From Rhodanobacter sp. Soil772 (lineage in GTDB: Bacteria > Pseudomonadota > Gammaproteobacteria > Xanthomonadales > Rhodanobacteraceae), in the NCBI RefSeq assembly GCF_001428385.1, contig NZ_LMSK01000001.1, positions 1,244,358 through 1,308,357 of the forward strand: DNA of 64,000 nucleotides, in the 5' to 3' direction. Numbering within the stretch: the stretch's first letter is position 1; each line of letters begins with the position of its first letter. The position numbers were made by a program, and so were the translations under genes. Under the pieces are notes generated by a model. That model was not told the DNA's origin. It worked only from the letters and a program-made list of their open reading frames with translations, and searched no databases. This document shows, piece after piece, positions 32,332 to 42,181 of this stretch.

Positions 32332-32694
32332 ATGTTCAACAAACTCGTCGCGATCGCCCTTGCACTCGCTCTCGCCGTACCGGGCCTGCTGCTCGCCGCC
32401 ACACCGGTCAACATCAACCAGGCGGATGCAGCCGCCATCGCCAAATCGCTGGATGGCATCGGCCCGTCCAAGGCCGAGGCCATCGTGGCCTGGCGCGAAG
32501 CCCACGGCCCGTTCAAGAAGGCCGACGACCTCAACCACGTCAAGGGCATCGGCAAGGCCACGATCGAGCGCAACCGCAGCGCGATCCTGCTCACCGACGA
32601 AGCTGCCACGGCCGACGCCGGAGCGGACGCACCCGCCAGGACGGCGCACAAAAGCAAAAAGGCCGCCGTTGCGGAGGCAGCGGCCGAAAAGTAG
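32332..32694 (+). CDS. ComEA-like helix-hairpin-helix protein
   Basis: A 120-residue secreted protein with a signal peptide (to about ALLLAATP) and a ComEA-type double helix-hairpin-helix DNA-binding domain: VNINQADAAAIAKSLDGIG and DLNHVKGIGKATI. Such proteins bind incoming DNA in the periplasm during natural transformation. The C-terminus is Ala/Lys rich. AAGGAG precedes the ATG. Other competence genes are not seen nearby. Confidence 0.88.
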   Translation: MFNKLVAIALALALAVPGLLLAATPVNINQADAAAIAKSLDGIGPSKAEAIVAWREAHGPFKKADDLNHVKGIGKATIERNRSAILLTDEAATADAGADAPARTAHKSKKAAVAEAAAEK

Positions 32695-32797
32695 CCGGCA
32701 GGACGGTTCCCGCCAGCCGGGAACCCGGGCGGCGCGGCCCACGGCGGGCTGCGCCGCTTGCGTTACACTCGCGCGCCCATCCTGTTGCCGCCCTGCC

Positions 32798-33271
32798 ATG
32801 ATCCTGCCGCATTACCACATCGCCGCCTCCGCCATCCGTGGCGCCGGCAACGGCCTGTTCCTCGACGAAACCGTGGCGGCGGGGCGCATCATCACCGCGC
32901 CGGACGACATCGAGCAGACGTTCCGTTACGCCGACATCATGGCCTCGCCGGAGCTCCGCGCACAGTTCCACGCCAGCGCGCGCTGGTTCGAGGATCGCTA
33001 CACGCTGTCGCCGGACTGGCCGGACGAGTGCTACATCAACCACAGCTTCACGCCGAACGGGCTGTGGCACCTGGGTTTCGTGTTTGCCCTGGCCGAACTG
33101 CCCGCCGGCAGCGAGATCACCGTGGACTACCGGCACCTGTTGCCGCCCGGCCAGGCCGAGGATTTTGTCGATTCGGTCACAGGTGAGACAATCACTGGGT
33201 TGTCCTGGCAAGAGAGTCTTGCCAGCAGCACCCGTGCACTGGCCGAACTGCTGGCTGCCGCCCACCGTTGA
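32798..33271 (+). CDS. SET-domain protein
   Basis: A 157-residue single-domain SET protein, the fold of protein lysine methyltransferases. The S-adenosylmethionine/substrate motif appears as YINHSFTPN (Asn81-His82) and the following EITVDY (residues 106-111) matches the conserved E-x-x-x-D-Y. The usual post-SET cysteines are missing. The target protein is unknown. It overlaps the following GNAT gene or ends just before it, depending on the start used there. Confidence 0.85.
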   Translation: MILPHYHIAASAIRGAGNGLFLDETVAAGRIITAPDDIEQTFRYADIMASPELRAQFHASARWFEDRYTLSPDWPDECYINHSFTPNGLWHLGFVFALAELPAGSEITVDYRHLLPPGQAEDFVDSVTGETITGLSWQESLASSTRALAELLAAAHR

Positions 33272-33276
33272 TCGTG

Positions 33277-33816
33277 ATGTTCGATATTCCAACCATTGAA
33301 ACGGCGCGCCTGCGCCTCACCGCACTGACCGAGCGGCACTTCGACGACTACGCCGCGATGCTGGCCGACCCGGACAGCACGCGCTGGGTCGGCGACGGCG
33401 AACCGCTGGACCGCACCAACGCCTGGCGTTCGCTGGCGATGCTGCTGGGCCACTGGCAGCTGCGCGGCTTCGGCATGTGGGCGCTGGAACTGAAAGGCAG
33501 CGGCGAGTTCATCGGCCGCGCCGGCCTGATGTACCCCGACGGCTGGCCGGACCTGGAAATGGGCTGGATGCTGAAGCCCGAGCATCGCCACCACGGCTAC
33601 GCCACCGAGGCGGGCAATGCCGTGCTCGACTTCGCCTGGAACCAATTGCACGCCCAGCGCGTGATCAGCCTGGTGCGGATCGGCAACGAAGCCTCCGACC
33701 GGGTCGCCGAGCGACTCGGCGGCGAGCACATCGAGGATATGGATTTCTACGGCAGCCACAGCCACGTGTTCGCCTACTACCCGCCGCACCGCGAACACCG
33801 CCGCGCCTACGGCTGA
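33277..33816 (+). CDS. GNAT family N-acetyltransferase (RimJ/RimL type)
   Basis: About 179 residues with a RimJ/RimL-like GNAT fold: IETARLRLTALTERHFDDY at the N-terminus and the acetyl-CoA motif LKPEHRHHGYATEAG. It may acetylate a protein N-terminus or a small molecule. The ATG at 33277 is preferred; a TTG at 33268 would overlap the SET gene stop and give three more residues. Close coupling to the SET gene suggests the two modify related targets (inference). Confidence 0.85.
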   Translation: MFDIPTIETARLRLTALTERHFDDYAAMLADPDSTRWVGDGEPLDRTNAWRSLAMLLGHWQLRGFGMWALELKGSGEFIGRAGLMYPDGWPDLEMGWMLKPEHRHHGYATEAGNAVLDFAWNQLHAQRVISLVRIGNEASDRVAERLGGEHIEDMDFYGSHSHVFAYYPPHREHRRAYG

Positions 33817-33860
33817 TCCATCGCCCGCCGGCAGCTGCCGGCAAGACGATGAAGAGCGGC

Positions 33861-34784
33861 CTACAACGCCTGCGGTAGACCGCTGCCGCGTCGCGACGAC
33901 GACAGCGAGCGCGCCACTTCGGCCAGGGCGAACACGCGGGCCACGCGCACCCAGCCCAGCACCAGCACCACCAGCTGCGCCAGCAGTATCGCCAGCACCA
34001 GGCCGGTCACGCCGAGCGCCGGGGTGTGCACGCGGCCCACGCCAAGCGCCAGTGCCAGCGCATAACCGATCGCGCTGATCAGCAAATAGCACAGCAGCGT
34101 GCTGAACGGCCGCCGCAGCAACTGCATGAAGCCGCGACCGAACGCGCGGGTGGACGAACGCAGGTTGCCGTCGGCGATGAATGCGGCACGCCCCGACTCC
34201 ACGATGGCCTGCGCCAGCACGAACAGCAGCACGGCCAGCCCGATCGCCAGGTACGACGTGCGGTCCGCCTGCGACTCCAACACGGCCCTGGCGTCGACCC
34301 GGTCCACCGCGTCGAAGGCCACGCCGATCAGCGCCACCATCGCCGCATACGGCACGATCGACCACAGCATCAGGCGGAACATGCGGCCATATTCGACGAT
34401 GCCGCACTGGAGCAGGTGGCCGAAACCCAGCACGCGGCTGGCGCGTCCGCTGCCGACCAGCATGCCGTTGAGGAACGGCGACAGCAGCAAGGTCAGTAGC
34501 AGGCCGAGGATCGCTACGCCGCTGATCCAGCCGGTATCGTCGCCGAGCGCCGACATGGTGTCGCCGAACATCAGCGGGCTGAACTGCGCAGCCCATGCCT
34601 GCGCATGCACCGAGTGGTCGAGCAACCCGCTCAGGCTGCGCCACAACGGCAGGCTGACCACCGCGGTCGGCAGCAACAGCAACAGCGTCCACAGCAGCAG
34701 CAGGCGCCATTGCATGGCCGCCAGCGGGGCGCGCATGGCGGCGCCAAGGTCCACCGGACGGGAAGCATGTTTGTTCATCATCAC
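33861..34784 (-). CDS. Multi-spanning membrane protein coupled to the M1 peptidase
   Basis: A 307-residue protein with about six hydrophobic helices (for example LLLLWTLLLLLPTAVVSLPLW, VLFVLAQAIVESGRAAFI, GVTGLVLAILLAQLVVLVLG). I recognise no family motif. Its start overlaps the stop of the M1 peptidase gene (ATGA), so it is co-translated and may be a membrane partner. Start could be any of the three leading Met codons. Confidence 0.78.
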   Translation of the reverse strand: MMMNKHASRPVDLGAAMRAPLAAMQWRLLLLWTLLLLLPTAVVSLPLWRSLSGLLDHSVHAQAWAAQFSPLMFGDTMSALGDDTGWISGVAILGLLLTLLLSPFLNGMLVGSGRASRVLGFGHLLQCGIVEYGRMFRLMLWSIVPYAAMVALIGVAFDAVDRVDARAVLESQADRTSYLAIGLAVLLFVLAQAIVESGRAAFIADGNLRSSTRAFGRGFMQLLRRPFSTLLCYLLISAIGYALALALGVGRVHTPALGVTGLVLAILLAQLVVLVLGWVRVARVFALAEVARSLSSSRRGSGLPQAL

Positions 34785-37003
34785 AGCGACCCCACCAAGG
34801 CATAGAAGGCCTGCAACAAGGACGCGGCATCCGCGCTCCAGCGGCGCGAGGCGCTGCCGTCGGCCTTGCTCGTCCGGCTGTCGTTGAGCTTGTTCGCATC
34901 CAGGTAGATCTTCTGCTCGGGATCGAGCGTGGCCGAGACCACCTTGGCCGGCTTGGTGAAGTCGAAGCGGGCCCAGCGGCGGTCATCGTTCCAGTGCACG
35001 TCCTCGCTACTGCCGTCGGCGAACTTCACCCGCAGCAGTTGCGGCACCGGCACGCCGTCGCGGCGCACGGTGACGGTACTGTGCCACGGGAACGGCCCGC
35101 CGCCCGGCTTCGCGTTCGGATGGGCCTTGTCCCAGTCCTCGCGCTGTCTGTCGACCTGCTTGTCGAGAGCGTCGCTGTCGAGCTCGCTGCGCTTGCCGTC
35201 CTTCAGCGTGCTGCCGGCCTGCGGCAGTACTTCGGCGGTGTCGATGCTGGCGACCCGGTCGTCGATCTGCGCGGTGCCGTAGACGTACTGGTCGAAAATT
35301 GCGTCGACCACCTGCGGGTTGCCGGAGACCTCGGCCAGGGTGGCGCGCAGGTCGGCCGACGACGGGTGGCGGAAACGCCAGCGCCGGTAGTACTCGTGCA
35401 TCGCACGCTCCAGCACCGGTTTGCCGAGGCGCTCCTCCAGGTCGTGCATGGCGGTGGCGGTGCGCGAATACACCGTGCCGTAGCTGCTGCTGGACAAGCG
35501 GTTCCACGCATTCGCGCCCAGCGGGTCGGGCGGCTGATGCAGGCCGGCGCCGCGCCGCGCCGCTTCGAAGCCGGTCATTGCCGGCGTCATGCCGAGGCGC
35601 TTCATCCAGCCCGACGCCAGCACGATCTTCTCGCCGCTGTCGCGCGTCATGCGGCCGTCCCAATACTCGTTCATGCCCTCGTCGAGCATCGGCTCCTCGA
35701 ATTCGTTCGAGGCCAGCAGCCCGTAGAAATAGCCATGGCCGAATTCGTGGATGGTGACGAAATCGAGCATGTACTGCGTGAGCGTGCCCGGCTCGACCTT
35801 GGCGTAACCCTCGGCGGTGAAGAACGTCGGGTACTCCATGCCGCCCGCCTCCGACGCGTTGTACGGCGGCACCACCACCGTCACCGTCTCGTACGGGTAG
35901 GCACCCAGCGAGTTCGAGAAGAACGTCAGCGAGTCGATCGTGGCCTGCAGCGCCGGCTTCGCGCTGGCCACGTATTCGTCGGGATAGATCACCCGCACGT
36001 CGACCTTCGGGCTGTCCGGCCCCTGCCAGCTGCCGTCCAGCGTCTTGTAGCCCTTGGCCGCGACCCAAGCGAAATCGTGCACGTCGCCCTGCACGAAGTG
36101 GTACGTGCTCTTGCCGTTCGCCGTCTCGGGCGGGCCCTGCAGCTTGCCGACCGCGCCGACGGTGTAGTCGCCGGGCACGGTGAGGCGCACGTCGTACAGG
36201 CCGAAGTCGGCGTAGAACTCGCTGTTGAAATGGAACTCGTGCACGTTCCAGCGCGGCGCGGTGGCACCGCGCTCGCCGGGAAGTTCCAGCACGCCGATCT
36301 TCGGGAACCACTGCGCCACCAGGTTGAAGTCGCCGAACCAGCCGGTGCGCTCGACCACCCGCGGCAGCTGGCTGAGGAAGTCGATGTCCAGGGTCAGCGT
36401 GCCGCCGGCCGGCACCGGCTCGGCCAGGTCGATGCGCACCACGGTCTGGTCGGTGGCCGGACCGCCGTCGGGCTGCACGAACTGCCACTTCAACGCGGCG
36501 TCGCCCTGCTTCACCTGCGTCAGCTCGATCCAGCCCCACTCGCCTTTCTTCAAGGCCGCCGCGCCGCGCGAACGACCGTGCGCGGTGAGCACCTTGCGCT
36601 CGGTGAACCAGGTGCTGCCCTCGTTCTGGAACGCGTTGAGGTACAGATGGAAGTAGACCTTGCTTACCGGGCGATCGCTGCGGTTGCGCCAGGTCATGTG
36701 CTGCTTGCCGCTCACCGTGTGTTTCGCCGCGTCCAGCTCGGCGTCGATGCGATAGCTCGCCACGCGATCGGACAAGGTCGGCTCGCTGCCGCTGCGCTCG
36801 CCGCCCCACGCATTCGCGGCGCTGGGCACGGTGACCGCGGCGGCATCGGCGGCCGCGAAGGGAATGTCGGGAAGCGCCGCGCTGGCAGCGCTGGCCGGTA
36901 CCGAGGCTGCCGCCGCCGGAGCGGCCTGCTGCGCCATCGCCAGCCAGGGCCAGAACGCGGCCATGGCGCACAGACATCCCCACTTGCGTACGATTCGCCG
37001 CAT
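34781..37003 (-). CDS. M1 family metallopeptidase, secreted
   Basis: A 740-residue peptidase with a signal peptide (AMAAFWPWLAMAQQ). The gluzincin signature HEFGH is at residues 419-423, with the third zinc ligand Glu442 in LDEGMNEYW, and the exopeptidase-type motif AGGMEYPT lies upstream. The start ATG at 37003 has GGGGAG seven bases before it; an upstream in-frame ATG at 37060 lacks a binding site and would spoil the signal peptide. Periplasmic or membrane-associated aminopeptidase is likely. Confidence 0.92.
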   Translation of the reverse strand: MRRIVRKWGCLCAMAAFWPWLAMAQQAAPAAAASVPASAASAALPDIPFAAADAAAVTVPSAANAWGGERSGSEPTLSDRVASYRIDAELDAAKHTVSGKQHMTWRNRSDRPVSKVYFHLYLNAFQNEGSTWFTERKVLTAHGRSRGAAALKKGEWGWIELTQVKQGDAALKWQFVQPDGGPATDQTVVRIDLAEPVPAGGTLTLDIDFLSQLPRVVERTGWFGDFNLVAQWFPKIGVLELPGERGATAPRWNVHEFHFNSEFYADFGLYDVRLTVPGDYTVGAVGKLQGPPETANGKSTYHFVQGDVHDFAWVAAKGYKTLDGSWQGPDSPKVDVRVIYPDEYVASAKPALQATIDSLTFFSNSLGAYPYETVTVVVPPYNASEAGGMEYPTFFTAEGYAKVEPGTLTQYMLDFVTIHEFGHGYFYGLLASNEFEEPMLDEGMNEYWDGRMTRDSGEKIVLASGWMKRLGMTPAMTGFEAARRGAGLHQPPDPLGANAWNRLSSSSYGTVYSRTATAMHDLEERLGKPVLERAMHEYYRRWRFRHPSSADLRATLAEVSGNPQVVDAIFDQYVYGTAQIDDRVASIDTAEVLPQAGSTLKDGKRSELDSDALDKQVDRQREDWDKAHPNAKPGGGPFPWHSTVTVRRDGVPVPQLLRVKFADGSSEDVHWNDDRRWARFDFTKPAKVVSATLDPEQKIYLDANKLNDSRTSKADGSASRRWSADAASLLQAFYALVGSL

Positions 37004-37386
37004 CTTGCTACTCCCCTGAGCAATCCCCGCAGAGTGCACCCAAGCGGCCATCGCCGGCATAGGCCATAGGTCATGCCGGCAAGCTTGTCCGCCAGCTCAG
37101 TAGACGTTGCAGCGATTGCGCTGCCGATCAGTGCCACTGGCGCAACTGCCTCGTCCGGAAGGCACCGCGCCGTGGCGGCGACTGACCCCTGGTTGCCCGT
37201 GAATCGCGCCCACGTGCCACCCCGGGGAACTGTGGCAGGCACGGATGGTCTGGATGAGCGCAGGGTCCGGGTTCCGGGCGGCACCGACGATCCATCAGGC
37301 AGCAAACAAGCATCACTGGTCGATAACGAATCGCCACTTGGCTTGGCGACCGACCACCCTCCATGCACCCCGGGAGTACCCTGCAA
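37004..37386. other. Intergenic region between divergent M1 peptidase and response regulator genes
   Basis: 383 bases in which I see no convincing gene, hairpin terminator or operator. It must hold the promoters of both flanking operons. A plus-strand open frame runs through it but has no binding site and overlaps the response regulator in another frame. Confidence 0.5.
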
Positions 37387-38076
37387 ATGCGTATTCTTCT
37401 GGCCGAGGACGACCCCTCCATCGCCGAGGGCATCTGCGCGTCGCTGCGGCACGGTGGCCACGCGGTGGACCATGCCGCCAAGGGCAACCTGGCCGACACG
37501 GCGCTGCGCGATCACGACTACGATCTGCTGGTACTGGATCTGGGCCTGCCCTCGCTCGACGGCAGCGAAGTGCTGCGCCGCCTGCGCCGTCGCGGCACGG
37601 GTATGCCGGTGCTGGTGGTGACGGCCCGCGATGGCCTGGCCGAGCGCATCCGCGTGCTCGACCTGGGCGCCGACGATTATCTGGTGAAGCCCTTCGCACT
37701 GGCCGAGTTCGAGGCGCGCGTGCGGGCGCTGCTGCGCCGGGCCAGCAGCCAGGGCAAGCCGGAACTGCTGCTGGGCCGATTGCGGCTGGACCTGCCCGGG
37801 CATCGTGCGTGGATCGACCAGGCACCGCTGGAACTGACCGCGCGCGAATTCGGCCTGCTCGAAGCGCTGGCCCTGCGCGTGGACCGCGTCACCAGCCGCG
37901 CCCAGCTGATCGCGGCGCTGTGCGACTGGGACCAGGAACTGACCGACAACGGCCTGGACATCGCCATCCACCGCCTGCGCCGCAAACTGCACGGCAGCGG
38001 CACCGGCGTGCGCACGATCCGCGGGCTGGGTTACCTGCTGGAGGAAATGGACGACACCGGGAACGGCCACGCATGA
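37387..38076 (+). CDS. OmpR/QseB-type response regulator
   Basis: A 229-residue regulator with a receiver domain (acidic pocket EDD at 7-9, phosphoacceptor Asp51 in LLVLDLGLP, Lys101 in VKPF) and a winged-helix DNA-binding domain (LTAREFGLLEALAL, NGLDIAIHRLRRKL, IRGLGYLL). The ATG at 37387 matches the family start MRILLAEDD. It overlaps the kinase gene by ATGA, and the efflux operon follows, which is its probable target. Confidence 0.94.
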   Translation: MRILLAEDDPSIAEGICASLRHGGHAVDHAAKGNLADTALRDHDYDLLVLDLGLPSLDGSEVLRRLRRRGTGMPVLVVTARDGLAERIRVLDLGADDYLVKPFALAEFEARVRALLRRASSQGKPELLLGRLRLDLPGHRAWIDQAPLELTAREFGLLEALALRVDRVTSRAQLIAALCDWDQELTDNGLDIAIHRLRRKLHGSGTGVRTIRGLGYLLEEMDDTGNGHA

Positions 38077-39497
38077 ACCCGCCGCGCGCGCATTCGCTGC
38101 GCCCCAGCCTGCGCCGGCGCCTGCTGCTGGTCCTGTTGATCCCGGTGAGTGTGTTGCTGCTGCTGGACGCGCTGCTGACCTATGGCGTGGCGCTGACCTA
38201 TGCCAACCGGGTGCACGACCGCGATCTCAGCGACGATGCGCTGACCCTGGCGACGATGCTCGGCAACGACCAGCTCGATGGCGAACTGACCCCGCAAGCG
38301 CGCTTCCTGCTCGAATACGACCCGGACGGCCACAGCTACTTCACCGTGAGCAGTACCAGGCATGGCTTGCTGACCAGCAACGGGCAATTGCCGCAGCCCG
38401 CGCAGGTACCGGCGATCGGCGCCCGCCCGGTGCTGTACGACGCGCAGTTGGCGAAGCGCGCCCTGCGCGCCGCCACGGTGCATATCGCCATGCGCAGCGA
38501 CCCCGGCGACAGCCTGGTCGTCACCGTCGCCGAAACCCTGCACGACCGGCACCGCCAGGCGCGGGAAATCCTGCTGCTGGCCAGCGTGACGCAGACGCTG
38601 CTGATCATCGGCGTGCTTTCGCTGGTCTGGTTCGGCGTCGGTCGCGGCCTGCGCGTGCTCGACCCACTGACCGCGCGGCTCGCCGCACGCACCGATGAAT
38701 TGACGCCGATCGACGGCCCCGATGTACCGCTGGAGATCCGGCCGCTGACACACACCATCGACGCGCTGTTCGGTCGACTGCGCAGCATGCTGGCCCTGCA
38801 CGACCGCTTCATCGCCGATGCCGCGCATCAGCTGCGCACGCCACTGACTGGACTGAGCCTGCACGTCGAGCACGCCATGGCCGACCCGCGGCCGGAGACC
38901 GTAGCCGACGCCCTGGTCCACATCCGGCGGCTGACCCAGCGCGCCGCACGCACCTCTACCCAGCTGCTGGCGCTGACGCGCGCGCAGGCACCGTCGCTGG
39001 ACGCCGGGGAACGCAGGCTGCTCGACCTGAGCCGGTTCATCCCCGAGGCGGTCGCCGAACGCGTTCACGAGGCGATCCGGGCCGGCGTGGACCTGGGCTA
39101 CGAAGGCACCGAGCGGGCACTGCCCGTGCTTGGCGACGCCGCCAGCGTGCAGGACCTGCTGGACAACCTGATCGATAACGCCGTGCGCTATGCCGGCCGC
39201 GGCAGCACCGTCACCGTCAGGCTGCAGGCGCGCGTCGACGGCGGCGCCAGCCTCGGCGTCGAGGACAACGGTCCCGGCGTGCCGCCCGAATTGCTGCCGC
39301 GGCTGAGCGAGCGTTTCTTCCGCGCCGCCGGCAGCAACGAGGAAGGCAGCGGGCTGGGGCTGGCGATCGTCCAGCGCATCGCCGAGCGACATCACGCCGA
39401 AGTGATCTATCGGCTTGGCGAAGTGCGCGGACTGTGCGTGGAAGTGCGCTTCCCCGCGCCTTCCTCGACCGGCCGGCCACTTCCCGTCTCAGGGTAA
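38073..39497 (+). CDS. Sensor histidine kinase (TctE/QseC type)
   Basis: A 474-residue membrane kinase: first transmembrane segment LLLVLLIPVSVLLLLDALLT, a periplasmic sensor region with the TctE-type N-terminal domain, second segment near LIIGVLSLVWFGV, HisKA domain with His252 in DAAHQLRTPL, and a HATPase domain (DLLDNLIDNAVRYA, DNGPGVPPELL, GSGLGLAIVQ). It would phosphorylate the overlapping response regulator. The signal is unknown. Confidence 0.94.
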   Translation: MNPPRAHSLRPSLRRRLLLVLLIPVSVLLLLDALLTYGVALTYANRVHDRDLSDDALTLATMLGNDQLDGELTPQARFLLEYDPDGHSYFTVSSTRHGLLTSNGQLPQPAQVPAIGARPVLYDAQLAKRALRAATVHIAMRSDPGDSLVVTVAETLHDRHRQAREILLLASVTQTLLIIGVLSLVWFGVGRGLRVLDPLTARLAARTDELTPIDGPDVPLEIRPLTHTIDALFGRLRSMLALHDRFIADAAHQLRTPLTGLSLHVEHAMADPRPETVADALVHIRRLTQRAARTSTQLLALTRAQAPSLDAGERRLLDLSRFIPEAVAERVHEAIRAGVDLGYEGTERALPVLGDAASVQDLLDNLIDNAVRYAGRGSTVTVRLQARVDGGASLGVEDNGPGVPPELLPRLSERFFRAAGSNEEGSGLGLAIVQRIAERHHAEVIYRLGEVRGLCVEVRFPAPSSTGRPLPVSG

Positions 39498-39591
39498 AGA
39501 AAGATTCCGCCACGACAATGACGCGGGATGACCACCTCGCAATGCCGACTGCGCCACTGCCTCGGACCGTCGCCATGGAAAACCGCGCACC

Positions 39592-41046
39592 GTGCCCCTT
39601 CGACTGAGCAAGACAACTGACGACCGCTGGCTGCGCCTGTGCGTGTTGGGTGTCGTCTTGTCCGGGCTGACCGGCTGTGCCGCACCGCTGCCCAAGCTGG
39701 CGCCACCGGTGCCCGCGCAATGGCAGCACGCAGTCGCTGAGGACCCGGCCCGGCCGACCGACCTGCACGGCTGGTGGCACGCGTTCGCCGACCCCAATCT
39801 CGACGCGCTGGTCGATCGTGCGCTGACCAACAACCTCGACGTGGCGCAGGCGGTCGAACGGCTGCGCGCCGTGCGCACCCTGCACGAACGCGCCCACGCC
39901 CGCTACCTGCCGGCGCTGGACGCACGCACCAACGACGCGATCGACCCGGACGCCAGCGCCTCGTTCTTCGTGGCCGGTTTCGACGCCAGCTGGGAACTGG
40001 GCCTGTTCGGCCGCGCCGAAGGTACCCGACGCGAATCGCAGGGCGCACTGGACGCCGGCGTCGCCGACCTGCACGCCGCCCGGGTCACCCTGGTCGCCGA
40101 AGTGGTGCGCGAGTGGATCGACCTGCGCACCGCGCAGCAGCAGGAACAGTTGCTGCAGCGGATCAGCCAGTTGCGCCGGCACGCATGGGAACTGCAGCGG
40201 ACGCAGCAACGCCTGCAGCTGGCGGCACCCGGGGCGGTGGACCAGGCGCAGGCCGCCTGGGCGCAGGCTGAAGCCGCGCTGGCCGCGCCACGCCAGGCGA
40301 TCGACGCCAGCGCGCAACGCCTGGCCGTCCTGCTCGGGCAGAACCATCCCGACCCGGCGTGGTTGCAAGCGGGCACGCCGCCCGAGCTGGGCGCCTGGCG
40401 GCTCGACGGCACCCCGGCCGAGCTGTTGCGCACGCGCCCCGAGATCGGCCGCGCCGAGGCAGACGTGCTGCGCACCGCCGGCGAACTGGCGCTGACCCAC
40501 GCCGACCTGTTCCCCAGCATCGGCCTCGGCGCCTCGATGGTCTGGGCCACCGACATCAACAACAACCACCGCTTTTCCACCACCCCGAACGGCATCGCGT
40601 CGCTGGGCCCGGTGATCGACATTCCATTGTTCGACTGGGGCATGCGGCTGGCCGCCACGCACGCCAAGGCGCATGAGCTGAAGGCCAGCGTGCTGGCTTA
40701 CCGGCAAGCCGTGCTGCAAGGCGTGGCCGAGGTGGAAACCGCACTGGGCAGCCTGCAGCAGCAACGCCAGCGCGAGCAGCAGGACACGCTGGCGTGGCAG
40801 GCGCTGAAGCACGCCGACCAGGCCGTGCAGGTGCGCGCCGGGCTGCAGCTGGACAGCCCGCTCGACCGCGTCGAAAGCCAGGTCGCCACCGACCAGGCCG
40901 CGCTCGAACTGGCCGATGCCCGCGCCGCGCACAGCCTCGCCTACGTGGCGTTGTTCAAGGCACTGGGCGGCGCACCGCTGCCCATGCCGGAAACGGAACC
41001 GGCCGCGCCGCAGGCGTCCGCCGACACGCACGGAATGCCGCGCTGA
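39592..41046 (+). CDS. Outer membrane efflux lipoprotein (TolC/NodT family)
   Basis: A 484-residue outer membrane channel protein with lipobox LTGC (Cys29) and two OEP repeats, seen in WWHAFADPNLDALVDRAL and RTRPEIGRAEADVLRTAGEL. It forms the exit duct of a tripartite pump. It starts with GTG at 39592; the ATG at 39574 is in another frame. Its stop shares one base with the permease start (TGATG). Confidence 0.92.
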   Translation: MPLRLSKTTDDRWLRLCVLGVVLSGLTGCAAPLPKLAPPVPAQWQHAVAEDPARPTDLHGWWHAFADPNLDALVDRALTNNLDVAQAVERLRAVRTLHERAHARYLPALDARTNDAIDPDASASFFVAGFDASWELGLFGRAEGTRRESQGALDAGVADLHAARVTLVAEVVREWIDLRTAQQQEQLLQRISQLRRHAWELQRTQQRLQLAAPGAVDQAQAAWAQAEAALAAPRQAIDASAQRLAVLLGQNHPDPAWLQAGTPPELGAWRLDGTPAELLRTRPEIGRAEADVLRTAGELALTHADLFPSIGLGASMVWATDINNNHRFSTTPNGIASLGPVIDIPLFDWGMRLAATHAKAHELKASVLAYRQAVLQGVAEVETALGSLQQQRQREQQDTLAWQALKHADQAVQVRAGLQLDSPLDRVESQVATDQAALELADARAAHSLAYVALFKALGGAPLPMPETEPAAPQASADTHGMPR

Positions 41047-42176
41047 TGGTTGCCCTCGCGCGCAAGACGCTGGTCTACGAATGGCGGCGCTTCCTGCCGG
41101 CGATGCTGGCGGTCGGTTTCGCCGGCCTGCTGCAGTTGCTGCAGATCGCGCTGGTGCTGGGCATTTTCGGCAGCACCAGTCTGTACATCACCGGCTCGTC
41201 GGCCGACGTATGGGTGGGTTACCCCGGCACGCAGAGCGTGGGCCTGGGCCGCGCGATCGACGCCGACGTGGAATCGCGCCTGCTGATGGACCCGGCGGTG
41301 CAGCGGGTCGAGCCGTATCTGTGGGTCGATGGCGACTGGCGCGGGCCGCGCGAGACCGGCGGCGTCTCGGTGTTCGTCTCCGGCATCGATCCGGCCGCCG
41401 ACGGGCTGATGTTCGCCAAGGCACTTTCGCCGGCGCTGCGCGCGCGGCTGGCCGAACCGGATGCGATCGTGATCGACCGCTCCGCGCAGGATCAGCTTGG
41501 CGTCGACATCGGCCAGACCGCCACCATCAACGGCCAGCAGGTGCGCGTGGTCGGCATCAGCAGCGGCCTGCGCGCGCTCGGCGGGGTCAACGTGCTGTGC
41601 TCGCTGGACACCGCGCGCCGGCTGGACAACGACCCGACCGACACCGGCCCGACCTACCTGGTGGCGAAACTGCGCGACCCGGCCCAGGCCGAAGCGGTGG
41701 CCATGCGCCTGCGCGGCGACACCGCCTTCGGTCCGTACACGACCTGGAGCGCCGGCGATTTCGCCAAGCTCTCGGTGCGCTACTGGCTGTTCGATACCGG
41801 CGCCGGCGCCGGCGTGCTGTTCCTGGCCGGCATCGTGTTCCTGGTCGGCGCGGTGATCACCAGCCAGACCCTGATCGCCGCAGTCAACGGCTCGGTGCGC
41901 GAGTACGCCACCCTCAACGCGCTCGGCGTGGGCGTGGGCGCACTGCGCAAGGTGGTGCTGGAGCAGGCGTTCTGGGTCGGCGCGCTGGGCCTGCTCGGCG
42001 CCAGCGTGCTCGGCATCGTGCTGATGCTGCTGGCGCGCAGCCAGGACGTGCCGGTGGTTCTGAATGTTCCGGCGGCACTGGCGTGCATTGTCCTGGTGCT
42101 CGGCCTCGCCGCCGTCTCCGGCCTGGCCGCGATGCGCAGCCTGCGCCGCGCCGACCCCGCCACCTTGCTGAGATAG
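41046..42176 (+). CDS. ABC transporter permease (DevC/FtsX-type)
   Basis: A 376-residue permease with four transmembrane helices in MacB/FtsX topology: one after the N-terminus (AVGFAGLLQLLQIALVLGIF), a large periplasmic domain (about residues 45-245), then three helices near the C-terminus, which ends in the typical RADPATLLR. It works with the ATPase and adaptor encoded next. DevC-type permeases export glycolipids or small compounds; the cargo here is unknown. Confidence 0.92.
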   Translation: MVALARKTLVYEWRRFLPAMLAVGFAGLLQLLQIALVLGIFGSTSLYITGSSADVWVGYPGTQSVGLGRAIDADVESRLLMDPAVQRVEPYLWVDGDWRGPRETGGVSVFVSGIDPAADGLMFAKALSPALRARLAEPDAIVIDRSAQDQLGVDIGQTATINGQQVRVVGISSGLRALGGVNVLCSLDTARRLDNDPTDTGPTYLVAKLRDPAQAEAVAMRLRGDTAFGPYTTWSAGDFAKLSVRYWLFDTGAGAGVLFLAGIVFLVGAVITSQTLIAAVNGSVREYATLNALGVGVGALRKVVLEQAFWVGALGLLGASVLGIVLMLLARSQDVPVVLNVPAALACIVLVLGLAAVSGLAAMRSLRRADPATLLR

Positions 42177-42181
42177 TCACG

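Noticed and set aside
37073..37621. Plus-strand frame upstream of and overlapping the response regulator
   Set aside because: Overlaps the receiver domain gene in another frame and has no motif or ribosome binding site.
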